A DNA stretch of 8,498 bases from the NCBI GenBank assembly GCA_030614505.1, contig JAUWTX010000067.1:1-8498 (forward strand), given 5' to 3'. Below, piece after piece: positions 1-6,586 of the stretch (position 1 is its first letter; the number at the start of each line of letters is the position of its first letter). Source of the stretch: Desulfuromonadales bacterium. GTDB lineage: Bacteria > Desulfobacterota > Desulfuromonadia > Desulfuromonadales > BM103. The notes under the pieces are model-generated. The model ran no database searches. It was not told the DNA's origin and saw only the letters and a list, made by a program, of their open reading frames with translations. The position numbers were made by a program, and so were the translations under genes.

Positions 1-987
1 GACCGCATCTCTTTTACTCTCTTCCCTCTCTACGGACGTACGGAGCGCAAAACAACGCGAATTGATAACGTCCTCTGGCCATTTTTTGCCAAGATCTCCG
101 GTGAGAATGAATCTGGTTACAAGTTCTGGCCGATTTATGGCCAGAGCAGCAAGCAGGGTGTCTATCGTAAAAAGTTTTTCCTCTGGCCTATCTTTTTTTC
201 GGAATCTTTGAAGCTTGACAGTGACAACCCAAAAGAGGTGAGGGCGGCCTGGCCTTTTTATATCAGTAAAGAGTCGCCGGAGAGGACTTCCCGGACGGTC
301 CTCTGGCCTTTTTTTTCCTACACCGAAAATCGCGTCAAGGATTACCGGTTGTGGAACGCCCCTTGGCCATTAGTGCGTGTGACCAAAGGAGAAAAGTACC
401 ACGGCTTAAAAATACTGCCGTTTTTTTCTGACGAAACCATGGATGTTAAGAGGGAGAGATGGTACATTTGGCCGATATATAAAATTGAGGAGATGAATTC
501 CGAACTGATTGAGCAGCGCCGGGATCGCATCCTTTTTTTCCTTTACCAGAATCTGAGGGAGACCAAGTTTGAGACGGGTGATTCTCTACATCGTGTCGAT
601 CTCTGGCCTCTCTTTGGATATAAGCAGATAAACGGTGTGAGCCACCTGCACATTCTTGCGTTGTTTGAGACTTTTTTCCCTGGTAACGAATCGATTGAAC
701 GTTTGTGGTCACCTCTCTGGCGTGTTTACCAACAGAAATGGGACCAGCAGGGTAATCACATTGTCAGTTTGCTCTGGAATCTTTACTGGCATGAGAAACA
801 GGCCGACAGAGTGGCCTGGGAACTTTTCCCTTTGATTGAATACCGCAAGGACTCGGTACGTGAGACTGATGTCCGTGTCCTGAAAGGCTTGCTCAGCTAT
901 CGTAACAGTGACAGCGGCAAGCAGCTCAATTTATTTTATCTGCCATGGGGGTTGCGCTGGGATGTGCCATTGTCTGAACGGATGTGA
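1..987 (+). CDS. Aromatic 'LWPxF' repeat protein, function unknown (5'-partial)
   Basis: I do not recognise this family. The frame is open from base 1, so the start lies left of the window; the TTG at 208 is internal. The 328 visible residues contain a short motif, roughly Leu/Phe-Trp-Pro-aliphatic/Phe-Phe/Tyr, with its proline at about residues 9, 27, 44, 63, 85, 103, 123, 140, 158 and 203, then degenerate copies near 238, 277 and 315. Spacing is mostly 17-22 residues. The linkers are charged and polar (Arg, Lys, Asp, Glu, Asn, Gly). No hydrophobic stretch is long enough for a membrane helix. The pattern suggests a repeated beta-strand or beta-hairpin fold, possibly envelope-associated, but this is inference; the C-terminus lacks the final aromatic residue typical of outer-membrane barrels. 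It lies 48 bp upstream of mlaE on the same strand, so it may belong to that operon. That this is a real gene is fairly sure; its function is unknown. Confidence 0.8.
   Translation, partial: DRISFTLFPLYGRTERKTTRIDNVLWPFFAKISGENESGYKFWPIYGQSSKQGVYRKKFFLWPIFFSESLKLDSDNPKEVRAAWPFYISKESPERTSRTVLWPFFSYTENRVKDYRLWNAPWPLVRVTKGEKYHGLKILPFFSDETMDVKRERWYIWPIYKIEEMNSELIEQRRDRILFFLYQNLRETKFETGDSLHRVDLWPLFGYKQINGVSHLHILALFETFFPGNESIERLWSPLWRVYQQKWDQQGNHIVSLLWNLYWHEKQADRVAWELFPLIEYRKDSVRETDVRVLKGLLSYRNSDSGKQLNLFYLPWGLRWDVPLSERM
19..615 (+). repeat. Degenerate in-gene repeats encoding the LWPxF motif
   Basis: The octamer CTCTGGCC occurs at 73-80, 181-188, 301-308 and 601-608, each time encoding the start of the Leu-Trp-Pro motif and usually followed by a T-rich Phe-Phe block. 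Related diverged copies lie between. The units are spaced about 51-66 bp apart at the protein level, so this is an old internal amplification and not an exact tandem array. Confidence 0.6.
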
Positions 988-1035
988 GGTTGCGTCTTTT
1001 CACAACCTTCGAACGTAAACAAGATAAGTGCTTTT

Positions 1036-1809
1036 ATGAGTCTTTTTACAACAATAAGAGATAAGCTGCTTAATGTCGCTCAGGGAGTCGGTGAGATGCT
1101 GGCGCTTCTTTGCGAAACAGTTTATTACTTCAAGGAAGCTCCCCGCAACCTGGCCAGCATTTTTCGTCAGATGAGTATCATCGGTATCGGTACCTTGCCG
1201 ATTGCCATGCTTGTGGCCCTTTTCGTCGGTATGGTGCTTTCAGTACAGACGGGTTCAGAACTGGCTAATTATGGCAGCCAGGAGGCGATCGGTGCGATAG
1301 TCGGCATATCGATGGTAAAAGAACTCGGCCCGGTTATGACCAGTCTGCTGGTTGCTGGCCGCATAGGTTCTGCGATGGCAGCCGAAGTAGGGGCTATGCA
1401 GGTCTATGAAGAAATTGATGCACTGAAAACGCTGGAAATCAACCCGGTGCGCTACCTGGCCATGCCGAGACTGATTGCCTGCCTCTTCAGCGTGCCGGCA
1501 CTGGTCGCTTTTGCAACTGTCGTAGGCATCCTCGGTGGTGGCATTGTTGCAGATATCAACCCACAGATTGATGTCCCCTTTAGTGTCTATTACGACAATA
1601 TGGTTCGAGCGCTGAGCTATAAGGAAATTTTTAAAGGTCTTTTAAAGGCCATGATCTTTGGCGGCATTATTGCTCATGTCGGATGTTATGTAGGTTTTAA
1701 AACCAGTGGTGGTGCACGCGGTATCGGCGAATCAACGACCCGGTCAGTCGTTCTCTCTTTTCTGCTGATAATGGTAGCCAACTATCTTTTGACCCGCATC
1801 ATGATGTAA
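1036..1809 (+). CDS. mlaE: Phospholipid ABC transporter permease MlaE
   Basis: This is the inner-membrane permease of the Mla (maintenance of lipid asymmetry) ABC transporter, PF02405/YrbE family. The product is 257 aa, the usual family length. An amphipathic N-terminal region (about 10-32) is followed by hydrophobic segments near 47-71, 88-108, 145-172, 200-222 and 237-254. The family block is clear: GSAMAAEVGAM (111-121), then EEIDAL (125-130), then a Pro-x-Arg-Tyr-Leu and Met-Pro-Arg stretch (137-145). The EEIDAL region contacts the ATPase in known Mla structures. The ATG at 1036 gives a complete N-terminus, though the ribosome site before it is weak (AAGATAAG about 10 nt upstream). It sits 48 bp after the repeat-protein gene and 11 bp before mlaF, which indicates cotranscription and a joint complex with MlaF and MlaD. 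Confidence 0.95.
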   Translation: MSLFTTIRDKLLNVAQGVGEMLALLCETVYYFKEAPRNLASIFRQMSIIGIGTLPIAMLVALFVGMVLSVQTGSELANYGSQEAIGAIVGISMVKELGPVMTSLLVAGRIGSAMAAEVGAMQVYEEIDALKTLEINPVRYLAMPRLIACLFSVPALVAFATVVGILGGGIVADINPQIDVPFSVYYDNMVRALSYKEIFKGLLKAMIFGGIIAHVGCYVGFKTSGGARGIGESTTRSVVLSFLLIMVANYLLTRIMM

Positions 1810-1820
1810 GGAATCTTGTT

Positions 1821-2672
1821 TTGAACCCTCTAGGCTCTTTCTGGGCTAAACTTGCCCACGGCTTTGCACCCACCATCATAGAGGGTGACATTTGTCAACT
1901 AGGCTATGAGGGCTCGGAAGGTGTGCGTATTCAGATCGAGAACCTCAACAAGTCTTTTGGTGACAATCATGTCCTCAAAGACATCAACCTGACCATCGAA
2001 CCTGGCGAGACGTTTTCGATCATCGGTCCCTCCGGAACCGGGAAAAGTCTGCTCCTCAAACATATTGTTAAACTGGAGACAGCGGACAGCGGACAGATTT
2101 TGATCAACGGTCATGATGTAGCTGAGACAGGGAAGATAAACGCAAACCGTAATTTTCGTTACAGCATGGTTTTTCAGTCATCGGCACTCTTTAACTCATT
2201 GTCGGTTGGTGAGAACGTCGGCCTCTGGTTGCGTGAGAAGCAGATATGTGGTGAAGTGCGCATTCGACGGATTATCCGGGAAAAACTGCGACTGGTTGGG
2301 CTTGCCGGCAAGGAGGCGTTGCTGACTTCGGAGCTTTCCGGCGGCATGAAGAAGAGGGTGGCGATCGCCCGTTCCCTGGCGATGAACCCCGACCTGATTC
2401 TTTACGATGAGCCGACCGCAGAACTGGATCCGGTGACATCCGATGAGTTGGCACGAGTCATCATGTCTCTCAAGGAGAAGGTTAACCTGACGACGATTAT
2501 CGTCAGTCATGACCTCAATTTTGCTCTCTATCTCTCAGATCGGGTTGCGATGATACACGATGGTGAAATCATTGCTGTTGGAACCCCTCAAGAGATCAAG
2601 AAAAGCCAGAATCCAATCGTACGAAACTTTATCTATACAACGACTAAAGGTATTAAAGGGGAAGAGGACTAG
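1821..2672 (+). CDS. mlaF: Phospholipid ABC transporter ATP-binding protein MlaF
   Basis: This is the cytoplasmic ATPase that powers the MlaE permease. All nucleotide-binding-domain motifs are intact: Walker A GPSGTGKS (69-76), Q-loop Gln119, signature LSGGM (172-176), Walker B LILYDEP (192-198) with Glu197 as catalytic base, D-loop ELDP (201-204) and switch His230. At 283 aa it is slightly longer than typical MlaF (about 270 or less). The extra length is mostly an N-terminal stretch of 34 residues before VRIQIENLNKSFG. The TTG at 1821 is preferred because AAGGA lies 8 nt upstream, overlapping the end of mlaE. A GTG at 1923 would give a shorter, more standard N-terminus but has GGAAG set too close to it. 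The stop codon is 1 bp from the mlaD start, so the two are probably translationally coupled. Confidence 0.93.
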   Translation: MNPLGSFWAKLAHGFAPTIIEGDICQLGYEGSEGVRIQIENLNKSFGDNHVLKDINLTIEPGETFSIIGPSGTGKSLLLKHIVKLETADSGQILINGHDVAETGKINANRNFRYSMVFQSSALFNSLSVGENVGLWLREKQICGEVRIRRIIREKLRLVGLAGKEALLTSELSGGMKKRVAIARSLAMNPDLILYDEPTAELDPVTSDELARVIMSLKEKVNLTTIIVSHDLNFALYLSDRVAMIHDGEIIAVGTPQEIKKSQNPIVRNFIYTTTKGIKGEED

Positions 2673-2673
2673 T

Positions 2674-3762
2674 ATGGCTATGTCTGTCGAGCAGAAAGTC
2701 GGGTTGTTTTTTCTGTCAGCCCTGATCTTGCTGGCCGTTATGATTGAACTCGTGGAGGACTGGCGTCCTTTTGAAGACCAGTATGCGTATATTGCTCATT
2801 TCAACTCTTCGGTAGGTTTAAAAGTCGGTGATACGGTCAGGATCGCAGGTGTTAATGCCGGTAAGGTTAAAAAGATAAGTATTGAAGAGCATCATGTTCG
2901 TGTCGACTTTTATGTCAATCGCAAAGACAGTGTTCACGAAGATACGCTGGCGCAGATTCGACAAACCAACATGCTGGGTGGAGTTTTTCTCGGCCTTAAT
3001 CTCGGCTCGCCGGAAAGTCAGCTATTGCCGCCAGGCAGCCAGGTGCGAACTGAGGCTTCGGCTAATCTCGATCAGCTGATTACCAATCTTGATCGCAACC
3101 AGGATCGTATTCTCCGCCCCCTGGGTGATCTGGTCGATAAGAGCAGTGCGCCGCTCACCGAGGCGATCAATCGTCTCGAGCATATTTTATCCAAGATTGA
3201 CGAGGGTGAAGGCACCTTGGGGCGACTGGTTAACAATCCGGCGCTCTATGATGAGATGGCCAGCATGACCCGGCACCTCAATCAATTGCTGGCTCGGCTC
3301 GAGAGTGGCGAGGGGACTCTCGGCAAACTGATAGCCGATCCGACTCTGTACGATAATCTCAATCACACCTTGATAAATCTTGCCGATCTCTCTGCGCAGA
3401 TCAAGTCGGGTGAGGGTACCCTGGGTAAGTTGCTGGTTGATGATCGACTTTACAATGAAGCCTCTCAAACTATTTCCAACCTCAACGAGATTACCGACAA
3501 GATCAACCAGGGCAAGGGCTCTCTCGGCAAACTTCTGCATGATGATGCCCTCTACGACAATGTCAGCGACAGCATGGCAAGGGTCAACAGCATCGCCGGC
3601 AAGATTGACGATGGGTATGGAACCCTCGGACGTCTGGTTAACGAGGATGATCTTTATCGCGACGCCAAAACCACGCTGCATAAAGTTGAGAAAGCCGTTG
3701 ATGGTGTTAGTGATACAGGTCCACTTTCTGCTCTTGGTGTTGTTCTCGGAACTCTTTTTTGA
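2674..3762 (+). CDS. mlaD: MlaD-like MCE-domain lipid transport protein with repeat tail
   Basis: This is the substrate-binding MCE component of the Mla transporter, anchored in the inner membrane with its body in the periplasm; MlaD proteins form hexameric rings that pass phospholipid to or from MlaE. The product is 362 aa against about 180 in E. coli. One N-terminal membrane anchor (about 9-27) precedes a single MCE domain (PF02470, about 37-112), with the hallmark GLKVGDTVRIAGVNAGKV at 48-65. A Gln/Leu-rich linker (about 130-175) leads into five 34-residue repeats at 178-347, each starting G-x-G-T/S-L-G-K/R-L, then a 15-residue tail. The ATG at 2674 is chosen over an in-frame upstream GTG inside mlaF because AGAGG lies 6 nt before it and it begins directly at the anchor; an ATG at 2680 is possible. 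It is the last gene of the mlaEFD cluster; no mlaC or mlaB follows. Confidence 0.93.
   Translation: MAMSVEQKVGLFFLSALILLAVMIELVEDWRPFEDQYAYIAHFNSSVGLKVGDTVRIAGVNAGKVKKISIEEHHVRVDFYVNRKDSVHEDTLAQIRQTNMLGGVFLGLNLGSPESQLLPPGSQVRTEASANLDQLITNLDRNQDRILRPLGDLVDKSSAPLTEAINRLEHILSKIDEGEGTLGRLVNNPALYDEMASMTRHLNQLLARLESGEGTLGKLIADPTLYDNLNHTLINLADLSAQIKSGEGTLGKLLVDDRLYNEASQTISNLNEITDKINQGKGSLGKLLHDDALYDNVSDSMARVNSIAGKIDDGYGTLGRLVNEDDLYRDAKTTLHKVEKAVDGVSDTGPLSALGVVLGTLF
3205..3714 (+). repeat. Five tandem 102-bp (34-residue) repeats in the mlaD 3' half
   Basis: Starts of the unit G-x-G-T/S-L-G-K/R-L lie at 3205, 3307, 3409, 3511 and 3613, exactly 102 bp apart with no indels. A second conserved point, D/N-x-x-LY, sits 11-15 residues into each unit, and the remainder is predicted amphipathic helix. 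DNA copies have diverged while residues are kept, so the array is under protein-level selection and is not a recent expansion. Confidence 0.9.
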
Positions 3763-3791
3763 ACAATGTCTGCAAATTTCCATGTTTTTTG

Positions 3792-3826
3792 CATATCAAC
3801 TTAATTTGCTTGATATGTGGTTTTTG
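3792..3826 (+). terminator. Weak AT-rich hairpin after mlaD, candidate terminator
   Basis: CATATCAA (3792-3799) and TTGATATG (3810-3817) form a perfect 8-bp stem around a 10-nt loop, followed by GTGG and five Ts (3821-3825). It lies 29 bp after the mlaD stop. The stem is AT-rich and the T-run is set back by three or four bases, so termination would be inefficient; it could also be a protein-binding palindrome. Confidence 0.35.
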
Positions 3827-3929
3827 CCATGAATTTGTGTCTTTTAACGTAATACCCACTGATGTAAACACTGCATTTGGGTCACGCTAGAGACATTTTG
3901 GCTTCACTTCTCGGGTTTGAGGGAACTTT

Positions 3930-4886
3930 GTGAGGCGGTTTCTGCTTTTTTGCATAATTATCCTTGGTGGTTGGCTCGGAGTCTCATCTGAAGCCATTGC
4001 CGCTGAGGAGCGCCTGATTGCCGTTGTTATGGCAAACTCCCAGCAGCGTTATCAGAATGTTCATGCTGCTTTTGTCGAGAATTCAAAGTCTTTCTGTGGC
4101 GATAGCTGTCGAATCTATGTGCAATCCCCAAACGCCGATGTCATGTCTTTACGCAACAGCATCAGAAAAGCGGTAGCCTTGGGTGCCGAACTGATTGTGA
4201 CCTATGGTCCTTCCGCAACCCTGGCAGCTAAAGCGGAAGCCGCACCAGTTCCGACGCTCTTTGCTGATGTTTATGACCCCGTGGGGCTTGGAATTGTTTC
4301 GGCAAAGACCAAGACCAGTCGCAATATGACTGGAGTTCGTGGTGATGCGCCGGTTCAAGCCCTTTTCAAGTACTTTACTGAGGCTGTCAAAGCACAAAAG
4401 CTGGCAGTCCTTTACGATTTCAACAGCCCTGAAGGTAACCTGCAAAAAACAGTCCTGGAAGAAAGTGGCAAGAAGAAGGGGGTTGCTGTCATTTCCCTGG
4501 CGGTTAAAAAGCCGAAGGATCATATGTCCCTGCTCGAGGCTCTTCCTGCCGATAGCGATGGAGTCTTCCTGGCTTGTAGTGAGCATGCTGATTCTTATCT
4601 CAGTCGTGTTATCGAGTTTACCTCTGCAAGACAGCTGCCTGTTATTACCCTGCGTGCAGGTGCGGCCGAAATGGGTGCTTTCATGGTTTTGGAAAGCAGT
4701 GCTGTGGAGCAGGGCGAGAAACTTGCCGAGATGGCCGGGCAGGTCTTAGATGGCAGAAAGACTGACAATATGCCTATGTACAAACCACACCAGGTTTCGT
4801 TTGTTATCAACCTGAAGGTGGCTAAAGAATACGGCATCCAGATACCATTTCAGACCCTGTCTGTCGCTTCCCGAATCGTCCGCTAA
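3930..4886 (+). CDS. Periplasmic ABC-type substrate-binding protein (PF04392-like)
   Basis: An exported solute-binding protein of the type found in the TrpX-like/PF04392 family, which has the two-lobed periplasmic-binding fold. The GTG start at 3930 has GAGGGA 5 nt upstream. A Sec signal peptide is clear: Arg-Arg, a hydrophobic core (about 4-18) and an Ala-Ile-Ala cleavage site near residue 24; there is no lipobox cysteine, so the protein should be soluble. The mature part (318 aa with signal) shows alternating strand/helix blocks such as RLIAVVMANSQQRYQNV (28-44), LIVTYGPSATLAAKA and PTLFADVYDP, in which families of this kind bind small ligands between lobes. Cys56 and Cys60 could form a local disulphide. 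The ligand is not readable; family members include amino-acid and sugar binders. No permease or ATPase gene of this type is adjacent, so it is an orphan here. Confidence 0.82.
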   Translation: MRRFLLFCIIILGGWLGVSSEAIAAEERLIAVVMANSQQRYQNVHAAFVENSKSFCGDSCRIYVQSPNADVMSLRNSIRKAVALGAELIVTYGPSATLAAKAEAAPVPTLFADVYDPVGLGIVSAKTKTSRNMTGVRGDAPVQALFKYFTEAVKAQKLAVLYDFNSPEGNLQKTVLEESGKKKGVAVISLAVKKPKDHMSLLEALPADSDGVFLACSEHADSYLSRVIEFTSARQLPVITLRAGAAEMGAFMVLESSAVEQGEKLAEMAGQVLDGRKTDNMPMYKPHQVSFVINLKVAKEYGIQIPFQTLSVASRIVR

Positions 4887-4936
4887 AGAATCCTTCGTTT
4901 AGTCAGAACTTCCCACCTTTTCTGGTGAGTTTGCCA

Positions 4937-4966
4937 TTGACACTTATTAAGCTATCCTGATTAAAT
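4937..4966 (+). promoter_or_regulatory. Candidate sigma-70 promoter upstream of the nucleotidyltransferase gene
   Basis: A perfect -35 hexamer TTGACA (4937-4942) is followed 18 bp later by TTAAAT (4961-4966), a 4-of-6 match to the -10 consensus. It would start transcription about 124 nt before the ATG at 5097. The fit is suggestive only; the rest of the 210-bp gap shows no clear terminator or RNA gene. Confidence 0.35.
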
Positions 4967-5096
4967 ACTGCCGCGTCCGTAACCTGTTCTTCCCCAAAGG
5001 GATTCTGACCCAGTCTGCCGAAGCCAAAGAAAAGGCCTCGTATTGAGCGGGACCCTTTTTTTAAGAAATCCCACTTTCCTCTAAATAGGGTGTGCA

Positions 5097-6407
5097 ATGC
5101 AGGTCGCCATCGACAAACTGCCTGACACCTTGCAGTGCTTCCCTCATTTCGACCTCCTCCTTGCTCTCTGCTCTACAAAAGATGCCTACCTGGTCGGTGG
5201 TGCCATCCGTGATGCCGTGATTGGTCGTCCGGTCACTGACCTGGACCTGATTTTTCCTGACGATCCTACCGCGCTGGCCAAAGAGTTTGCCCGACAGATT
5301 GAGGGCTGCTGGTTCTGGTTGGACCAGGATAGGTTGCAGAGCCGGGTCGTTGTTAGTCAGGATGACGAAGGTCTTAATTTCGATTTTGCGCTGTTTCGTG
5401 CCCCGGACCTTGAACGTGACCTGCTGGATCGGGATTTTACGATCAATGCGCTGGCTTTACCCTTGTCAGGAGACCTGTCAGCCTCTTCCCTGGTCGATCC
5501 CTGCTGTGGCCTGAATGATTTGCAACAGGGCTCTCTGCGCATGGTCGGCAAAGATTCTTTCACCAACGACCCGCTGCGGATTATCAAGGGGGTTCGGCAC
5601 GCAACGACTCTTGGTCTGATGGTCGATGTCGGGACACTGCAGGCCATGCAAAGTGAAGTTACGGGTTTGGATCACATTGCTCCGGAACGAGTCCGTCAGG
5701 AGGTCTGGAAGATCCTCGCGGACGAGCAGGCAGTCTTGGGGCTTCGCTTGCTTCATGAATGCGGGGCAGGGGGGCAGTTGTTTGGAGAAGGATTTGCCAG
5801 CACGATTATGACGCTGACGGGATGTTTGGAAGCCTGCCGTGCTTCATGGCAGCAGCTTGTTGATGACGAGCCCATTGTCAGTGAATGGCTGGGACAAGAG
5901 GTTGAGCAAGGTCTCAGCAATGAAACCTTGCTGCTCTGGACTTTCCTGCTGATGTCAATAGAGCAGGAGTTGCCGGTATCTCTGGCCAAAAAGTGGCTAC
6001 TCAGTCGTAAAGCCAGGGCAAATATCTCAGCCATTGTTGCTCTCGATGAGGATGCACTGAACGAGTTTTCTACTATTGCTCGTAGCGAACGAGCCTATGC
6101 GTGGTGGGCAGCACGTTATCGTATCGCCCCGAAGCTTCTATTGCTGGTCCTGACTGTTGAATTGCCGGATTTAAAACAAACCCTTGCAGAAGTTCAAGTC
6201 TTGGTGCCTTTTGTTGGGCGTCTCGGTGATCGGCGCCCCGCTGACCTGGTCAATGGTCACTGGCTGCACAACGAACTGTCGCTCGGTGCAGGCCCGGAGA
6301 TGTCGAATGCTTTGGAAATGTTGAGAAATGCAGAAATATCTGGTGAGGTCAGTAGCGAGACAGAAGCGAAAGACTTTCTTTGCCGTCATTACCACAATAA
6401 GGATTGA
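5097..6407 (+). CDS. Class II tRNA nucleotidyltransferase / poly(A) polymerase family protein
   Basis: A template-independent RNA nucleotidyltransferase that adds C and/or A to tRNA 3' ends, or A tails. It is 436 aa. The class II motifs appear in order: LVGGAIRD (32-39), the metal-binding TDLDL with Asp48 and Asp50, a third carboxylate near Asp96, RDFTIN (112-117), DP..GL.DL..G.LR (134-148), NDPLR (157-161) and ER.R.E (197-202). No C-terminal HD domain is visible. Two positions are unusual: the RRDFTIN block has Asp111 in place of the first Arg, and the nucleotide-selecting EDxxR block starts with Asn157. Whether it adds CCA, only CC, only A, or tails RNA cannot be told from sequence alone, so no symbol (cca or pcnB) is given. 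The ATG at 5097 has TAGGG 6 nt upstream. Its stop overlaps the -35 box of the following tRNA promoter. Confidence 0.88.
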   Translation: MQVAIDKLPDTLQCFPHFDLLLALCSTKDAYLVGGAIRDAVIGRPVTDLDLIFPDDPTALAKEFARQIEGCWFWLDQDRLQSRVVVSQDDEGLNFDFALFRAPDLERDLLDRDFTINALALPLSGDLSASSLVDPCCGLNDLQQGSLRMVGKDSFTNDPLRIIKGVRHATTLGLMVDVGTLQAMQSEVTGLDHIAPERVRQEVWKILADEQAVLGLRLLHECGAGGQLFGEGFASTIMTLTGCLEACRASWQQLVDDEPIVSEWLGQEVEQGLSNETLLLWTFLLMSIEQELPVSLAKKWLLSRKARANISAIVALDEDALNEFSTIARSERAYAWWAARYRIAPKLLLLVLTVELPDLKQTLAEVQVLVPFVGRLGDRRPADLVNGHWLHNELSLGAGPEMSNALEMLRNAEISGEVSSETEAKDFLCRHYHNKD

Positions 6408-6433
6408 CAAGGTAAATTTCGGCACCCTATAAT
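6404..6433 (+). promoter_or_regulatory. Strong consensus promoter for tRNA-Gly copy 1
   Basis: TTGACA (6404-6409) and TATAAT (6428-6433) both match the sigma-70 consensus exactly, with an 18-bp spacer. The following bases, CACGCCC, are GC-rich, like the discriminator of stringently controlled stable-RNA promoters. Transcription would start near 6440, a few bases before the tRNA. The -35 box overlaps the upstream stop codon. Confidence 0.85.
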
Positions 6434-6445
6434 CACGCCCTGTTC

Positions 6446-6520
<75 letters not shown>

Positions 6521-6586
6521 ATAATAACAAAGAGTTAAGCTGATTGGTCTGGCTCTTTATACCCTGATTAAGAGAGGTTATCCGGA

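Noticed and set aside
208..210. TTG as start of the first gene
   Set aside because: The frame is open to base 1 and the same LWPxF motif occurs four times upstream of it, so the true start is outside the window.
987..1009. Hairpin AGGTTG/CAACCT between the repeat protein gene and mlaE
   Set aside because: The stem is only 6-7 bp with a 10-nt loop and no T-run, so it does not look like a terminator; it may be chance.
2560..2673. Upstream start for mlaD giving 38 extra residues
   Set aside because: It lies within the coding part of mlaF, and the extra residues are basic and lack any MCE-family look. The ATG at 2674 has a good ribosome site and starts directly at the membrane anchor.
3205..3714. 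Regularly spaced repeats as a possible CRISPR array
   Set aside because: The 102-bp units are in-frame coding repeats with diverged DNA and conserved residues; there are no short identical repeats with unique spacers.
3187..3783. 198-codon open frame on the minus strand across the mlaD repeats
   Set aside because: It is antisense to a strongly supported MCE protein and stays open because the 102-bp repeat unit, a multiple of three, happens to lack stops in that frame. The product resembles no family and has no ribosome site of note.
4914..4927. CACC/GGTG hairpin after the binding protein gene
   Set aside because: Only four base pairs and no T-run; not enough for a terminator call.
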